A stretch of 64,000 nucleotides of DNA from Cruorifilaria tuberocauda (Eukaryota > Nematoda > Chromadorea > Rhabditida > Onchocercidae): positions 211,831-275,830 of the forward strand of contig JABVXU010000038.1 of the NCBI GenBank assembly GCA_013365365.1. The letters run 5' to 3'. How positions within the stretch are numbered: the first letter of the stretch is position 1; every line of letters starts with the position of its first letter. The position numbers were made by a program, and so were the translations under genes. Below are positions 12,464 through 24,840 of the stretch, piece by piece. The notes below the pieces were generated by a model. The model saw only the letters and a program-made list of their open reading frames with translations. It ran no database searches and was not told the origin of the DNA.

Positions 12464-13632
12464 GTTGAATAAGCCACATGTAGAAATTTTGCATCATAAT
12501 GAGAGATCTGCATCACGAATGAGCTTCTTTTGTTGGTAAAGTATTATAAGCTTTATCATGCTGAACAGTACTATAACCTAGCACATCATCTAATTTTGTA
12601 TGGCAAGTAATTAAAGTATTAAATAGAACATTTTAAATAATTGTCGAATCATTTCGATGTTGCTTCTTTTCCGAGAACAATTTTTAGCATAATCCTATTA
12701 GCAGTGAACTTCAGTAATTTGATTTGATAATCAAAAAATTTTCTGCTTAATCTTCTTTATGAAGTTAAACCGCCAAGTAATAGTAAATCACTAATTTGTC
12801 TATTACTAATTAAAATTAATGACTCGCATTTCTTTCTTTTGTTGCATTTTTTATATCTTAAAATCCCTTAAAAAAAGAAATGAAGCTACACAACGATTAG
12901 TAATTAAGCATGCACTTCTATCAGAAAGTAGGCCTTTTTCAACACAGAATAGCAGATGTGGAATAAGTAAATAAGTAGGAAATTTAATATTCAATAACTG
13001 CAATGCCCTATAATCTGCTAGTTTGTACATATTTCCAATGATCTCATTCGATCGCTTGTGATTGATAATGTTAATTCATTCTTTGAACTCGTAAATCTGC
13101 TGTTATAAGATTTTTATGAATAAATGCTCATCATATCTCCAGAAAAGCAATATGAGGGAAAAAATAGTCAAGTTTTTCAGATAACTGACAAACATTCTCT
13201 TCGGATAACCAGAAGTGCAATTTCGTTGGTGAAGTTACAGTTATAAATTTAAAGTACGATTTAAAGTAGTTCCCAGTCATTCAGATACTTAATTCAGCAA
13301 TCAGTTAAAATAAATCATGACTCTTAATTAAGATTAAAAATGGTCGTCTAACTGTGAAAATTAGTCGTCAATCTTTTGCTTTAAAGAAACTTTTTGTATC
13401 GATATTTCGCAGTAACATGGACTGATTTTTGTGAAGCAAACAGCATTTCCGAAATTCGTTAATCGGATAAAGTTTGGTAGGCTGAATAGAACTATAGATG
13501 CATTTTGAGTTTATCTTAATGTTAAAGTCTTTACTGCAAAGTCTTTGGATTTTTACAAAAGTTCTAACGCAAAGATATTTTGATAAAATGTTTATCAATA
13601 ATTCATGTTTAATCCATAATCAATACAAAAAA
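12464..13632. other. Convergent intergenic region
   Basis: This lies between the 3' end of the BPI/LBP gene (+) and the 3' end of the CK1-type kinase gene (-). It probably holds both 3' UTRs. No exon-like segment was seen. Confidence 0.45.
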
Positions 13633-15786
13633 TCAACTAGAACACTGTGTTCTTGCTGTGACCAGACGTCGTTGATCTTTTGCGTGTTTAGCTTGTCTTT
13701 CATTCAAATTTATGGTCGGTCCATGATATTTATGATCCGGATCCCAGTCAAGCGGATCATCTACTGCTATATGATTTGCCAAAAGAATAGAAAAACATTC
13801 ATTAATCATTTAGATATAAATTCTTGAAATTGATTATTTTCTTTCCAAAATAATTAACTGGTAAAAATCGAATCCTGATTTTTGAAAATTTTAAATAAGC
13901 ATTAAACTTTCAATAGTAAACTATAGTTCAACCAACTTAACTTGATTTCAATTTCTATTCAAGAAATGATACCTTAGCAGCATGTTGTATACAATAATAA
14001 ATATGGTCGTAATCTGGTATACTTTCATATTCCAATGAATCAATATACTTCATTATTGTCGAAAATTCACGTCTGGGACATTGTTTAAAAAAATCATCCA
14101 TTGCTTCCCCTTCACGTACCTCCTCCTTCCACTGTAAGACCTCTTCTTTATCAGGTCCCTGGAATTTAGATATAAAAGATGATTCCCTTACCACTTATAT
14201 TAACGTTATACTTGTGGCCTTGTGGCCATTACAATCCTTGGTCAATAATTTTAAACTGTTAACCATTTCACCTCTTGTTTCCTTCTGTAGTAAATCATTC
14301 ATCTGCAATTCTTCTCAAAAATTTCGTTCAAAAGAATAGGCCGTCATCTCGACTTAATTCTTAAACCTTCAGCTTTCTCCACGGCAACGAACCAGCAGTC
14401 CATTCAACCGTAATGTAAAGCCAGGATTCAACGTCATCTTTTCGTGACTGTTCCATTTGTCGCAGTGCGGCAATTGACGCATAACGAGTAGTACCACGGA
14501 ATGGGGCAGAGACACGAGGCAACCGTAAATCTTTGCTTCCAGAGCTGTAATAAATGATTAAAGATGATAATCATTAAATACCTAAATCACTGACAGTATA
14601 TTTGATGATTGCAGAGTCAAACTCACTACTTTTTAGGTTGCAAGCAGTGACAATTGCATAATTATTCCACTCTATTCGCATTTTAATTATAAATACGCAG
14701 GATGGAGAAAAAAAGGACCATCACTGCTTGAAAATTCCGAATATCGTCCATTCCTAAAGTTCCCCTAATGAAATCACCTGAATTGCCTGCACAATCCGAA
14801 GTCAAGCATAAAAATGGTGTGATGTTCGTTGGCTTCTGGTCGTCCAATTGCAAAATTGCCGGGTTTGATATCTCGATGTAAAAAGCCAACGGTATGTAAA
14901 TGCTCTATTGATTCCAAACACTGCTCCGCTGCTTTCAACGCTGTATTTAACGTGAAACGCTGTTCCGGTCGTTCCACTCTTAGATCCCATAAATTTCGAC
15001 CAACCTGGCAGTGTTATTCATGAAGAAACTTGAAATTTTCTCTATTTGAAAAACAAATTAAATTTAAAGCTTTTCTATATTCTAAAAAACGAATCACTAA
15101 TTCAAATTTCCTGTCTACTAAATTATAATTCTGTTAACCTAGTTCATGGCTAGCATTTCTAAAATTACCCAAACTTTCGTAGCATAAATTTGATAATCTC
15201 CTAAATCCAAATCTACCAATTTCATGATGATAAATCTAAAGCGGTCAGGTTGTTTCCCACGATCGATAATCTCGCAAAAATGTTTGCTTCCAAGTGACTG
15301 CGCACCACGCAAAACTGTACAGTCCATTAATAATACCTGTGAAAATCTTTTTGCATTTATTATCTTAGAATTTAATGAATTCCCGAGTTTTCGAGAATTT
15401 TTAAAACAGTCGTTTGTAAATCAATATAATTTAGTAGATCAATTCAGAAAATATTACTCGTTTTCTAACATCCATTAGTTCACATTTCATCGCAAAAGCA
15501 GCAGAATCCGATGTACGCCTTACTTCATATACTGCTCCAAAACCACCTTTGCCCAACAATTTTATTGACTGAACTAATAAACTAATTTAACTGCTTCCAA
15601 AAATTAAAAATGAAAAGATTCTGGGTGTTGAATATAGATAGAGGTCAAATTAAAGTGATTTGATACTTTAAAATGTTTCATGTTTGCACAAGGTACACTT
15701 CCAACTATCACCTCATATTCCGCTTTCTTAGTGACAATGAATTCGCCAGGCTGTGGCAATTTTTCACTGAGTTTCTTACTAGCCAT
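13633..15786 (-). CDS. CK1/TTBK-like protein kinase
   Basis: Minus-strand exons: 15712-15786, 15458-15568, 15217-15336, 14778-15004, 14367-14544, 13973-14158 and probably 13633-13766. The first six give 299 residues in phase. The kinase core is complete: glycine loop LGKGGFGAVY (residues 30-39), Lys53 in AMK, catalytic HRD at 145-147 followed by IKPGN, and DFG at 170-172. CK1-specific signs are the VGRNLWDLR segment, HRDIKPGNFAIG, and FRGTTRYAS in the activation segment. It should be an active Ser/Thr kinase of the worm CK1/TTBK-like expansion; no substrate can be inferred. The 3' end is uncertain. The last exon carries the family-like tail DDPLDWDPDHKYHGP, but its ATATAG acceptor needs a phase-1 donor while the AAG/GTATCA donor at 13973 is phase 0. 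Without it, translation would stop four codons past that donor with a short tail. It is transcribed divergently from the RPF1 gene. Confidence 0.88.
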
Positions 15787-16498
15787 TTCCTAAAAGAAGT
15801 AAATATTACCTCGGAAATTCATACAGCTAATATCTCCCAAAGTCCGATTTCCAAAGGTAACGCATACCAAATCAAATTTTAATAATTGCGGTTTTTATAA
15901 AGAAACTTTGTAGTGAATATTATATGTGAGCATTTTCAAAGCACTGAAAATATTAATGAAGATGTTAATTCGAATATCTCATTTATATTAGCAAGGAAAA
16001 TTTGAATAGAATGCAAATTTTGCATCTCTATTCAAAATTAGTACAAAAAGATGAATTGAAAAAGTTGTAATTGCAAAAGCTTGTAAACGATATTCCCTTC
16101 TTAAGTTACTTGATTTCTCCTCAAATAACTTAAAAGCACAAAGTAATGCCAAAACACGACAATCTCCTTAAATGACGTAGAGCCCTGACAGAATGGTTTA
16201 CTCATTCCTACAATAGCACTGCGTTACTATTTTGCCTAAATGTATGCGTTTCTGGTACATTTCACGGTTGGTTGCAGATTTGTAGTTTGTCATTTGCGTG
16301 CAAGTACTCATAAACATCGAAATCGTGGATATATAAACTCCGCTTGGAAATTAATCCATGGAGAAATAGAATTGTTTCATTTCATCTTTTGATCATTTTT
16401 CGAGATTAATTGCTGCGATACTGGAACTTTTTTTAGTTTTGTCTTGTTCCTCCGAGAAAGTTCTTCCGTATCTAAAAACCGATTTAATTTATTTTCAG
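15787..16498. promoter_or_regulatory. Divergent promoter region between kinase (-) and RPF1 (+) genes
   Basis: About 710 bases separate the two start codons, which point away from each other. The stretch has no exon chain and must hold the promoters of both genes. It ends in ATTTTCAG at 16491-16498, three bases before the RPF1 ATG, which is an excellent spliced-leader acceptor. Confidence 0.45.
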
Positions 16499-16501
16499 AC
16501 T

Positions 16502-19372
16502 ATGAAGCGTTCATATACCGAGGAGTTGAAGGAAGAGGAAGAAGACAATCAAGAAATTAACGAGGCATCAGCATCAGTTTTATCATCAGACAAATTATTG
16601 AACAAGAATTTAAACCACTTATATAGTATAATTCCCAATTCATCTAGAAATGAACGTGGAAAAAAATTACGCTTGGAAAAAGCTTTTGTAAGTTGCTCTG
16701 AAATATGTAAAATTTTTAATTTATATAAGGGATAAATAAATTGTTGTCAATCATTTATATATTAATCTGTTTTATGCACATGCCATTCTCATAGGACTGC
16801 ATTTATTAATAACTGTTGAAATGAAGTTAACGACGAAGTACGCACTTTCCTTTATTGAAAGTTCCAATGCTGTTAAATAATTTCAAGATGAATTCTTGAA
16901 GTTTATCACTTAATATTTCATCAGTATTTGTTCCTGAAATTTAAACTAATATTTACTTCTTCAAGGGATATCCTCTTTTTGGTTTTCTTCCAGTAAATTG
17001 GTTGAAATTTTGTGGGAAGTCTTGTTTAAATGGCAGTGATTTTTTTCGCATCCGAATTTCTAAGGGGTTTCTAATTTAGGCTAAGCGTGAACGACAAAAG
17101 ATTCGTTTGAAATTACGTAAAAAACTTGGCGAAGAAGCAGTACCAAAAGAAAAGCCGCGAACGATTGAAAGTACTCGTGAACATGATGTTACTGTAATAG
17201 AAGATGACGATCAAGAAGTTCGTTAGCTTCGTTTTTTGTGTGTGTTTTTAGTATGAGTTTCGTAATATACAGAATAGAGTGGAACAGAATACGTATTTAT
17301 ATATTTCGATTACTCTTTCGTCTTTTAATCACATATAATTTTGTTAGAACTCAGAGATGAGAAATTATTACAAGGGCTAACAAGCGAACACTAGAAATAG
17401 CTACTTATAATAGTTAAAGAGAATGATTAATCGGTATTTGAAAATAATCTGTATCTGATGCGATCTGGATGTTCATAAAGCTTAAATATCAAGTATATTA
17501 AGTATTAAGCTTAAATATTAGTGCCGTTTTGCAGTTATTTACTGGTTTTTTCTTTCAGATCCAACACGATGAAGCAAATGATGAAATGAATGCATATTTC
17601 AGCCATGAAGTATTACCGAAAATTCTGATAACTACTTCACCGTATGCTAAAGTGGTTAGGTCTTTCATAATAATTCATAGAGAGAGTGATCCATATCCTT
17701 TAGTTTGCATAAAGTTGTATATCACATCATACACTATCCAATTTCACCAATTATTACGATATGCTACCCTACCAATGGTTTCTATGTAAATTTCGGTTCA
17801 GTGTTGCTGAGAGCAACTTCACATGTCCTTATTCCTTATTCGACGTTTTATTTCTTTAGAATACATTCAAGTTCTGCTACGAATTACAAAAATGCATTCC
17901 GAATGCTGATATTTTTACTCGTAAAGGAATTCCTTTAAAAAAAGTGGTGAAGCAAGCAAAATTCAAAGAATATACTGATTTGATTGTCGTACACGAAGAC
18001 CGCAAGATACCAAGTAATTTTTATCCTCTTTCGTTCTTAAATTAATTAATATAATTCCTTTACAATAAGTTTTCAAAAGCACAATGCACCTCAATTTAGG
18101 TACTAAGGTTGAATCAGTTAATGTAAGAATATAATGATTTAACTGTAGTATTCAGATTTTTTGCACATTCATAAATTTGCATCATTATTTTGATTAATTC
18201 TTTAATTTCATTTTTCTCTCGTAGCTATGATATAATTCATTTCTAGACGGCATTGTTCTCTGCCATTTACCAGATGGTCCAACTGCGTTCTTCAAGATTA
18301 ATAGTTTAACTTTTACAACGAATCTCAAGGTGGAAATTTATTGGAATACCTTTCTGATAGTTTTATTTGTCTTTTGGTTTTGCTAACATCCAACTTAAAC
18401 TGTAGCATATGACAATGTAGATTTTTGCTGAAATATATTGTATTATAAATGTTTTTTGGAATTTTAAGCTTTAAAGATTCCACCTTTCAATCAATGAAAG
18501 ATTTAGCGAAAGAAGTATATTTCGTTTAAGAACTTGATAAATGTACTTTAATATTACAGAAAAAAGGCGAGTCCACGATGCATTATCCAGAATTGATACT
18601 GAACAATTTCAACACTCGGCTTGGACATACGATTGCACGAATGTTTGCATGTCTCTTTCCACAAAATCCCATGTATTCCGGGCGTAGAGTAGTTACTTTC
18701 CACAACCAACGCGACTATATATTTTTCCGACATCACAGGTTTTTATATTACCATTATTTTAGGTAACGAATTTATTTCGCTATTTTTTTCAAACTATTCC
18801 ATTACATTTCTCATTTTAATCATCGGTAGGTTGTGAAACATATTTGATGTTTCTGCCTTTCTCGTCAATACAATATTTTCTTTCAAGTATCCTTTTTTAT
18901 TGAGTTCTTGACAAGTGTCTTCAAGTATCCATCCTTTCCTTAGCATTTCGCTCTGTCATTTATCAGTGTCTTTTTTAAGATTTCGAAATTTGAGGACAAA
19001 TTTCTGCGTAAAATATCTCATTTTTTCGTTGTAAACAGGTATGAGTTCAAAAAGGAAGGTGAAAAGGCGGCATTGCTCGAACTCGGGCCTCGCTTCACTT
19101 TACGGTTAAAGTGGTTGCAAAAGGGGACATTTGATAGTCGATATGGTGAATATGAATGGGTCTTGAAGGTAGCTTTGTTTTTGTTTTCATTTTATCCATA
19201 ATTTTCACTTCATAATATAGTTAATTAAGTATTCGATACCAAGTTGAAAACCTGTATAATTCTTTAATTCGAATGACCTTCATTAAATTCTTTTCTTAAA
19301 TTTTCTTTTTTCATACAGTTTGTTTTGCAGAGACATGAAATGGAAACTAGTCGAAGGCGTTTCTTTTTGTGA
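16502..19372 (+). CDS. RPF1: Ribosome production factor 1 (Brix-domain protein)
   Basis: Eight exons: 16502-16687, 17080-17217, 17559-17651, 17860-18013, 18247-18329, 18560-18738, 19039-19168 and 19331-19372. They are all in phase and encode 334 residues, close to the roughly 350 of the human protein. An acidic/basic charged N-terminus ([21 protein letters not shown]) precedes a Brix domain from about residue 125. Diagnostic stretches are [71 protein letters not shown] and [13 protein letters not shown], with the typical end [14 protein letters not shown]1 is a nucleolar factor needed for 60S pre-rRNA processing and ITS2 cleavage (family knowledge). The start is set by the ATG three bases after a strong acceptor at 16498, probably SL trans-splicing. 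AATAAA runs near 19410-19422 lie in the 3' UTR. It is a housekeeping gene without anomalies. Confidence 0.97.
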
Positions 19373-21189
19373 TAAATTTATAAATCCACAATTTGACGTT
19401 TTGTACTTCCAAATAAATAAATTTATAAACAGATCAATCCTGGCAGATAAGATACTTAGTTCACTGCAGCAATTGGTTCTCAATTATGTATGCTATAACC
19501 GAAGTAACATCCGTAAGAAATTACGATAAGGGGTGCAGTATGACATTTGAAACTCAGTTTGAAGTGCTGCTTCATGAGCGATGAAATCCGTATCATTTTT
19601 AATGAAGCCATTATTCGCAATATAATACGCTGGAAAGGATTGTTTCCCTTCATTTGAGAACGACCTTTTTCATCATGACCCACTGCCATTCTGCATGAAA
19701 TAGCAGTTATAAAGTCTCATAATTCAAGTTATTTGCAGCATTTTATACATGCTACTAAAAAATGCATTTCCCAGACTGTTCAGTTTGCATTTCCCAGACT
19801 CATCTCCTTGACGTGAAATATCTGATAAATGAGTGAAATAGTGAAATTAGAAAGACTGTTCCAATGAATGCATGACATCCAGCATGTACCAGATACTGCA
19901 AATGAATTAAACTTGTTTATAGAACATCTGCTCATCAGTTGACATTCGGTACATAATGAAACATGAATTTTACTGGGTGTGTGGTTTCTAAATCACTTGA
20001 AATTATTGCAGAATAAACGAGAGACGTTGGTTCAAATTTGTAGAGGTAGTTGAGCAAACTTAATTTTTGATTTACAATTTATTTTCAAGTATTAGATGGA
20101 CACTTTTCGTATTCTGATAAATGAGTTAATCATATCTCCTAGGAAAGTTTCCTTTTTTTCAAACTTGGTGACTAGAACAATACAAAAATTGTTCTCTAAC
20201 TAGCATGTTCAGTCCATGTTGATCAGGTACAATGACGGTGAGCATCTTTGAAGCAGCAAGGCAATAGATGAATTCAAACCAAATACTAAACTATATAGTT
20301 CACCAATTATTTTGTTTGCCAAATTCCACTATAAATAATCAAAAACGATTATGTAAAATACACAAAATCAATTCTATGAGATTTCATAGTTTTCTTTTAA
20401 TAATAATAATAACAATTAAACAATTAAATGATAATAACAATGATAATTAATAATAATAATGAAGTAATAATAATAACTGATAATAATAAATAATAACAAT
20501 AATGATAAAATAATAATAATAATAAATAATGGTAAATAATTAATATTAATAACAACAATAAATAATAATAACAATAGTAAAGAAGTGAAAAGCAAAAACT
20601 GGAAAATGATAAATAAACGGCAATAATAATAATGATAAATAATTAATAATAATAATAATAATAAAGAAGTGAAAAACAAAAAATGGAGAATAGAGAATAA
20701 AAAACAATAATAATACTAATTTATTGACTCACTGAGCAATGGTTATCATCACTTGGTATAAACATCGATAACCAACATAGCATACATGCATAATTTATAT
20801 GCATTACGCTTGCGAATATATGACTAGTATCAATATATCGATCAAGGAAATCATGGCCAATGTCAATTCACCCCATTTATCCCAATTTATTTTAGCTAAC
20901 CCAATATTAAAATTGATATTGCGGCTGAAAGTTGAGCCACGACCATTTAATTTATGAAAACCATTTCTTAGTTTTCATTTTAGAAACATTAACTTTGAAG
21001 AGGAAAGCCATTTAACCTCTCATTTGTCGTTCCTAAAAGCTGTTCCTAAATTGTCATCCTATCATGCATATTTTCTATAACTTTCCCGCAAAATTACATT
21101 TAGTAATTAAAATTTTGAAAACCTCTGGTAAGCATAAACTACCTGTAGCAGTATAGGTAGCTTCTGCGAAATCATTCAATGAATTCACA
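19373..21189. other. Intergenic, including the TAA-rich tract
   Basis: This is the 3' flank of RPF1 followed by AT-rich DNA without exon-like segments. The long low-complexity tract is listed separately. Confidence 0.45.
20394..20712. repeat. (TAA/AAT)n-type low-complexity tract
   Basis: About 320 bases are made of interrupted TAA/AATA trinucleotide units, including two near-copies of a segment reading AAAGAAGTGAAAA(A/G)CAAAAA at about 20579 and 20663. The minus-strand 87-codon ORF across it is only the Leu/Ile/Tyr reading of this repeat. Confidence 0.8.
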
Positions 21190-21948
21190 TCACCGTATTG
21201 TACTTCTCCCCGAAGTGATTGGGCATATTGAGCAACGTATAATTTCCGCCTTTGTTATAACTATTCATTGACTTAAGAATGTTTTTCTCATGTAATATTT
21301 CTCGAAAAAGAAACACTGTTAGAGGAAAAAAGATAGATGCATAATTTGATGATGCTTAAAAAATATTTAACGCCATTAATGTCAATTTAATGCCATGTCA
21401 AGTTATTATGCATGAATTCTTGTTCATTGATTCGTTGAATTATATCCGAGGCATCACATTTCGTTTTAACTTTGATAAACTATATGCTCGAAATGCCTGA
21501 AGAGACATGCATGTTGTCAATGCCCACCATATCACCATATCGACCATTTTCGAATAGCAGCGATCCGATAGATACCTGCGAATTGCGGCACATTATGCGT
21601 AACCGATAATTTATGTATGCGCCAATATGTCTGCGGTAAATCAGATTGTTCGACGACTGTTTCTGAAAGAGTATTGTCTGCTGTAAATTAGATTGTTAAA
21701 GAAAAAATTGCATGAAATAAAGAGAATGATTGACCGGCAAAATTTGGATTTATTGAAAATGAGCCTGTAGTATCTGAATCGAATTAACTAATTGGTTACC
21801 TTTAGTTTTGACTTGGTAGAAATGCAGCAAGGATGACAACAAAGCATAGCACTTCAAAACCTATATATTGCAATAATCGATAATTTCCAATCTTCGTAAG
21901 TAGAATTACCTGAGCCAATACATAACTTATCATACGTCTATACATCAT
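21190..21948 (-). CDS. Candidate small gene, four phase-matched exons (unassigned)
   Basis: On the minus strand, four exons chain in phase: 21910-21948 (ATG, MMYRRMISYVLAQ), 21800-21860 (VLKCYALLSSLLHFYQ), 21576-21680 (DNTLSETVVEQSD..QTYWRIHKL) and 21190-21260, ending in TGA. The product would be about 92 residues with a hydrophobic N-terminus that could be a signal sequence or anchor. I do not recognise it. Against it: the first intron is only 49 bases, the last acceptor (AATAG) is weak, and the segments 21490-21580 and 21150-21260 are open in more than one frame, so another reading is possible. The locally higher GC hints at real coding or conserved DNA. Confidence 0.28.
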
Positions 21949-24392
21949 TGCTGCTCTCGAACAGCTTGTCAATCTATATTATAATTTGAATAGATCGAAA
22001 ATAAAAACTATTTACTAGTACTTTGGCATAAATGATTAAACAATGCTTAGAATCGTGAACAAAACTAAGGATATCATTTATAAACAAAAATTTAGTCTTC
22101 AATTTCTGCGTATAATTAGTATCAACTAGACATTGCTTATAAATTGTCATAATAATTACTTTTGAGCTGGTCCTTTCCGATTTTGAATAAATATGTGAGA
22201 AGAAAGCTATTTCAGAAGCAGATGATGTTCCATAAACCGTTATTTCCAATTTCTGTAGTCAAACTGGAAAGAACACCAATGTACCTCTCCAAAACGTTTC
22301 TCAATAATTTTAAAATAAAAAACAATAATTTTCAAATAAAATCCGGAACGAAAGTTATCCGTGAATTTAAGGAATTGATTTGTAGCAAACTGATAGAATT
22401 AATAGGGAGTAAACAATAGATCAATTTGAGCACAAAATTTTTCAAATGATTGGATGTTCACTATTCAGCAGGATTTGAATTTCCTTAAAATTTGAATTTA
22501 AATCGATATTGTGGAGACTAGAAAAGTTTGGTGAAAGTTTTATTGTAATAGTTTTAATTCGGTGTTAAAATTAAATTAAAATCTGAAAATTCCGATTTAA
22601 CTAGTTGTTCGCTGTGGAGATTCAATTAAAAAAAACAAAAATAAGAGCCGATAGACATTCATATAAATATGCGGAACAATTTGATTTTGAACTTATTGAA
22701 AATGGTGAATGAAGCAAACCGATAAATAGCTTGTCCCGCAGCTTCCAATAACATCGTCGATTTGTAAAGGGTTAGATCGGTAAACAAAAATACCGGTATC
22801 AATGATAACAAGTAACTGTAAGCAGTGAATGGATTAATCTGAAATTGGAAGATGTGCTACCTGTAATGAGGCACTGTAAAAAGATAACAGGAAATTATGT
22901 GAACTGCTGATTGATTTATGAATAGCTTAAAATCTCTTAAAGTATATTGATTTCAGTGAAGTACGATGTGCAAACCTCATAATTTGTTTTCGAGTTAAAT
23001 TCAACACTTCAGTTTGATATAAATAAATAAATGGTTCGTCAATTTTAAATTCCTTAATTGATCCATAAAAACAAATAAGTGCTATTAAGAAATCGACATT
23101 TGTCCACATATTTATCAGTTGATTCTGAAAGTTTTGTTAAAAATTTCCTTTGCTTTTATCACTAATGAATATTTCGCAATTAAATTAATTGGAGTGATTT
23201 GAAGTTTGTAAATTTAAGAACGAATTACAAAATATTAGCCTAAAGATCATTACCAGCGATTTGCTGCTTGTTTCTCAGTTCGAAATACAGGAAGTGAAAC
23301 TTTCTTCATTCTACATTTACCTACCAGGAAATGGAATCGAATGAAAGAAAAAGACACAGCGAAAGATATACTCGTTATGCCACAAAAGATAACACAAAAA
23401 ATTTCTTCCTCCTATATTTTACTTATCTTCTCTAAAAAATGTTAGCGTAGAAAAAGAGAGAAAGGAAGAGGGAAGCAGTAAGCATTAGTAAGCATTACTG
23501 AGGCATTCTCTTTATTTCAGGAGATTCATATTTAATAGCTTTTTGTGTAAGCAATTAAACATTTGAATAAACAAACACAATTTCTGATAAAACTTGAAAG
23601 TAAAAAAAGATTGGTAAGAGAAATCTAAATGGCAATACACAAGCAAGCATTTAAGCAATTAAAGCAGATAATAAAGTAATAATACTTGTGTATGAATTAA
23701 ACCAACAACTGTTTTCAGTATATCCATGTTGATTTATTAACGGCGAGATAAATTATCTAATTGTAAATGATTTAATGAGTAATAATAAGCAAAGAAGTGT
23801 ATGAAACTGAAATTTATAATTTTTTATTGCATGCATAATAAAATAAGAGACGTTTTTGTTCCCTTTGTCTTCTACTATACTTTGAATTTGTAAGCTTTAC
23901 TCTAACTTACCTTACGATTCCTATCAATCTGACAGTCTTTGAAGATATCTTGCAGCATTTCTCACTTCTTTTTTATCACGTCAGTTACTCTTATCTGTTT
24001 GCTTTCTTCACTTATCAAACTTCAACAATAATCGAACCAAAAAATACTATTTCAATAGAAATAATTTAACAACTTCGATAATCCGATTATACATATATTT
24101 ATATAGCATAAGAAATTAATTAATTAATTTAGCTATTCATTTATTTATCAAAGTAAATGCGACAAAAGAAATGGAATGAGAAGGAAATTTTCCGTAACAA
24201 CAGACTTTAATAGCTATTTTACCCATTCCGTCGAAAATTTTCTCGAAACTAATTTTTAATTACAAATATTTTTAAATCCTTATTTCTATGAATCATTATT
24301 TGTAAAATGTAAAACAATTTTTCTAGCATCTGCACCGGATATCTCATTGTAAAAACTATTTTATAGAAATTGCTTTTTTTTTATTTCGTCAT

Positions 24393-24840
24393 TTATCCAT
24401 TTTCAATTCGTCTGTAAATTTTTAGCTTAAATCCTTTTGTGCTTAGTGCACCTGCAACAGATTTTCTCACTTCTTTTTTACAAAATCCTTTATATCCAAC
24501 TCATCAAATGTAAATATCCCATCCTTGTAAATCTCCTCCTTACAAAATCTCTATAAAAGACCATGACTTTAGTAGTCAGGTCAGAGTTCCCACACTTATC
24601 AACCAAAGTCACCGCTCCGTATTTCATCCCTGTTTTCTTTATAAAAATAAATTGTTATTATAGTCTTCTTGCGCTACAACCTTACAAATCCCGAATTCGT
24701 CCACAAAGAAACCTTCTCCACCAAATCTAACTTCCACCATATTCAACCCCCAATTCAGTCTAATTAAAAAATCCACGACACATTTATAGTCATTCTGATA
24801 ATCTGACAATGCCGAATTTGTTCTCATTATAAGCAATGCA
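24393..24840 (-). pseudogene. Frame-broken coding relic, origin unknown (possible lateral transfer)
   Basis: Read on the minus strand, this GC-richer block carries protein-like sequence that hops between frames. CIAYNENKFGIVRLSE starts at 24840. The neighbouring frame then runs through KCVVDFLIRLNWG and VRFGGEGFFVDEFG to 24639. MKYGAVTLVDKCGNSDL follows in a third register, then KEEIYKDGIFTFDELDIKDF, and finally VRKSVAGALSTKGFKLKIY, ending at a TAA at 24393-24395. No splice sites explain the switches, so it reads as a decayed gene. I recognise no family. Filarial genomes commonly carry decayed Wolbachia fragments, which would suit a short intronless block with several frameshifts, but that origin is a guess. 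Confidence 0.45.

Noticed and set aside
20416..20679. 87-codon minus-strand Leu/Ile/Tyr ORF resembling a membrane protein
   Set aside because: It is the translation of the TAA-type low-complexity tract.
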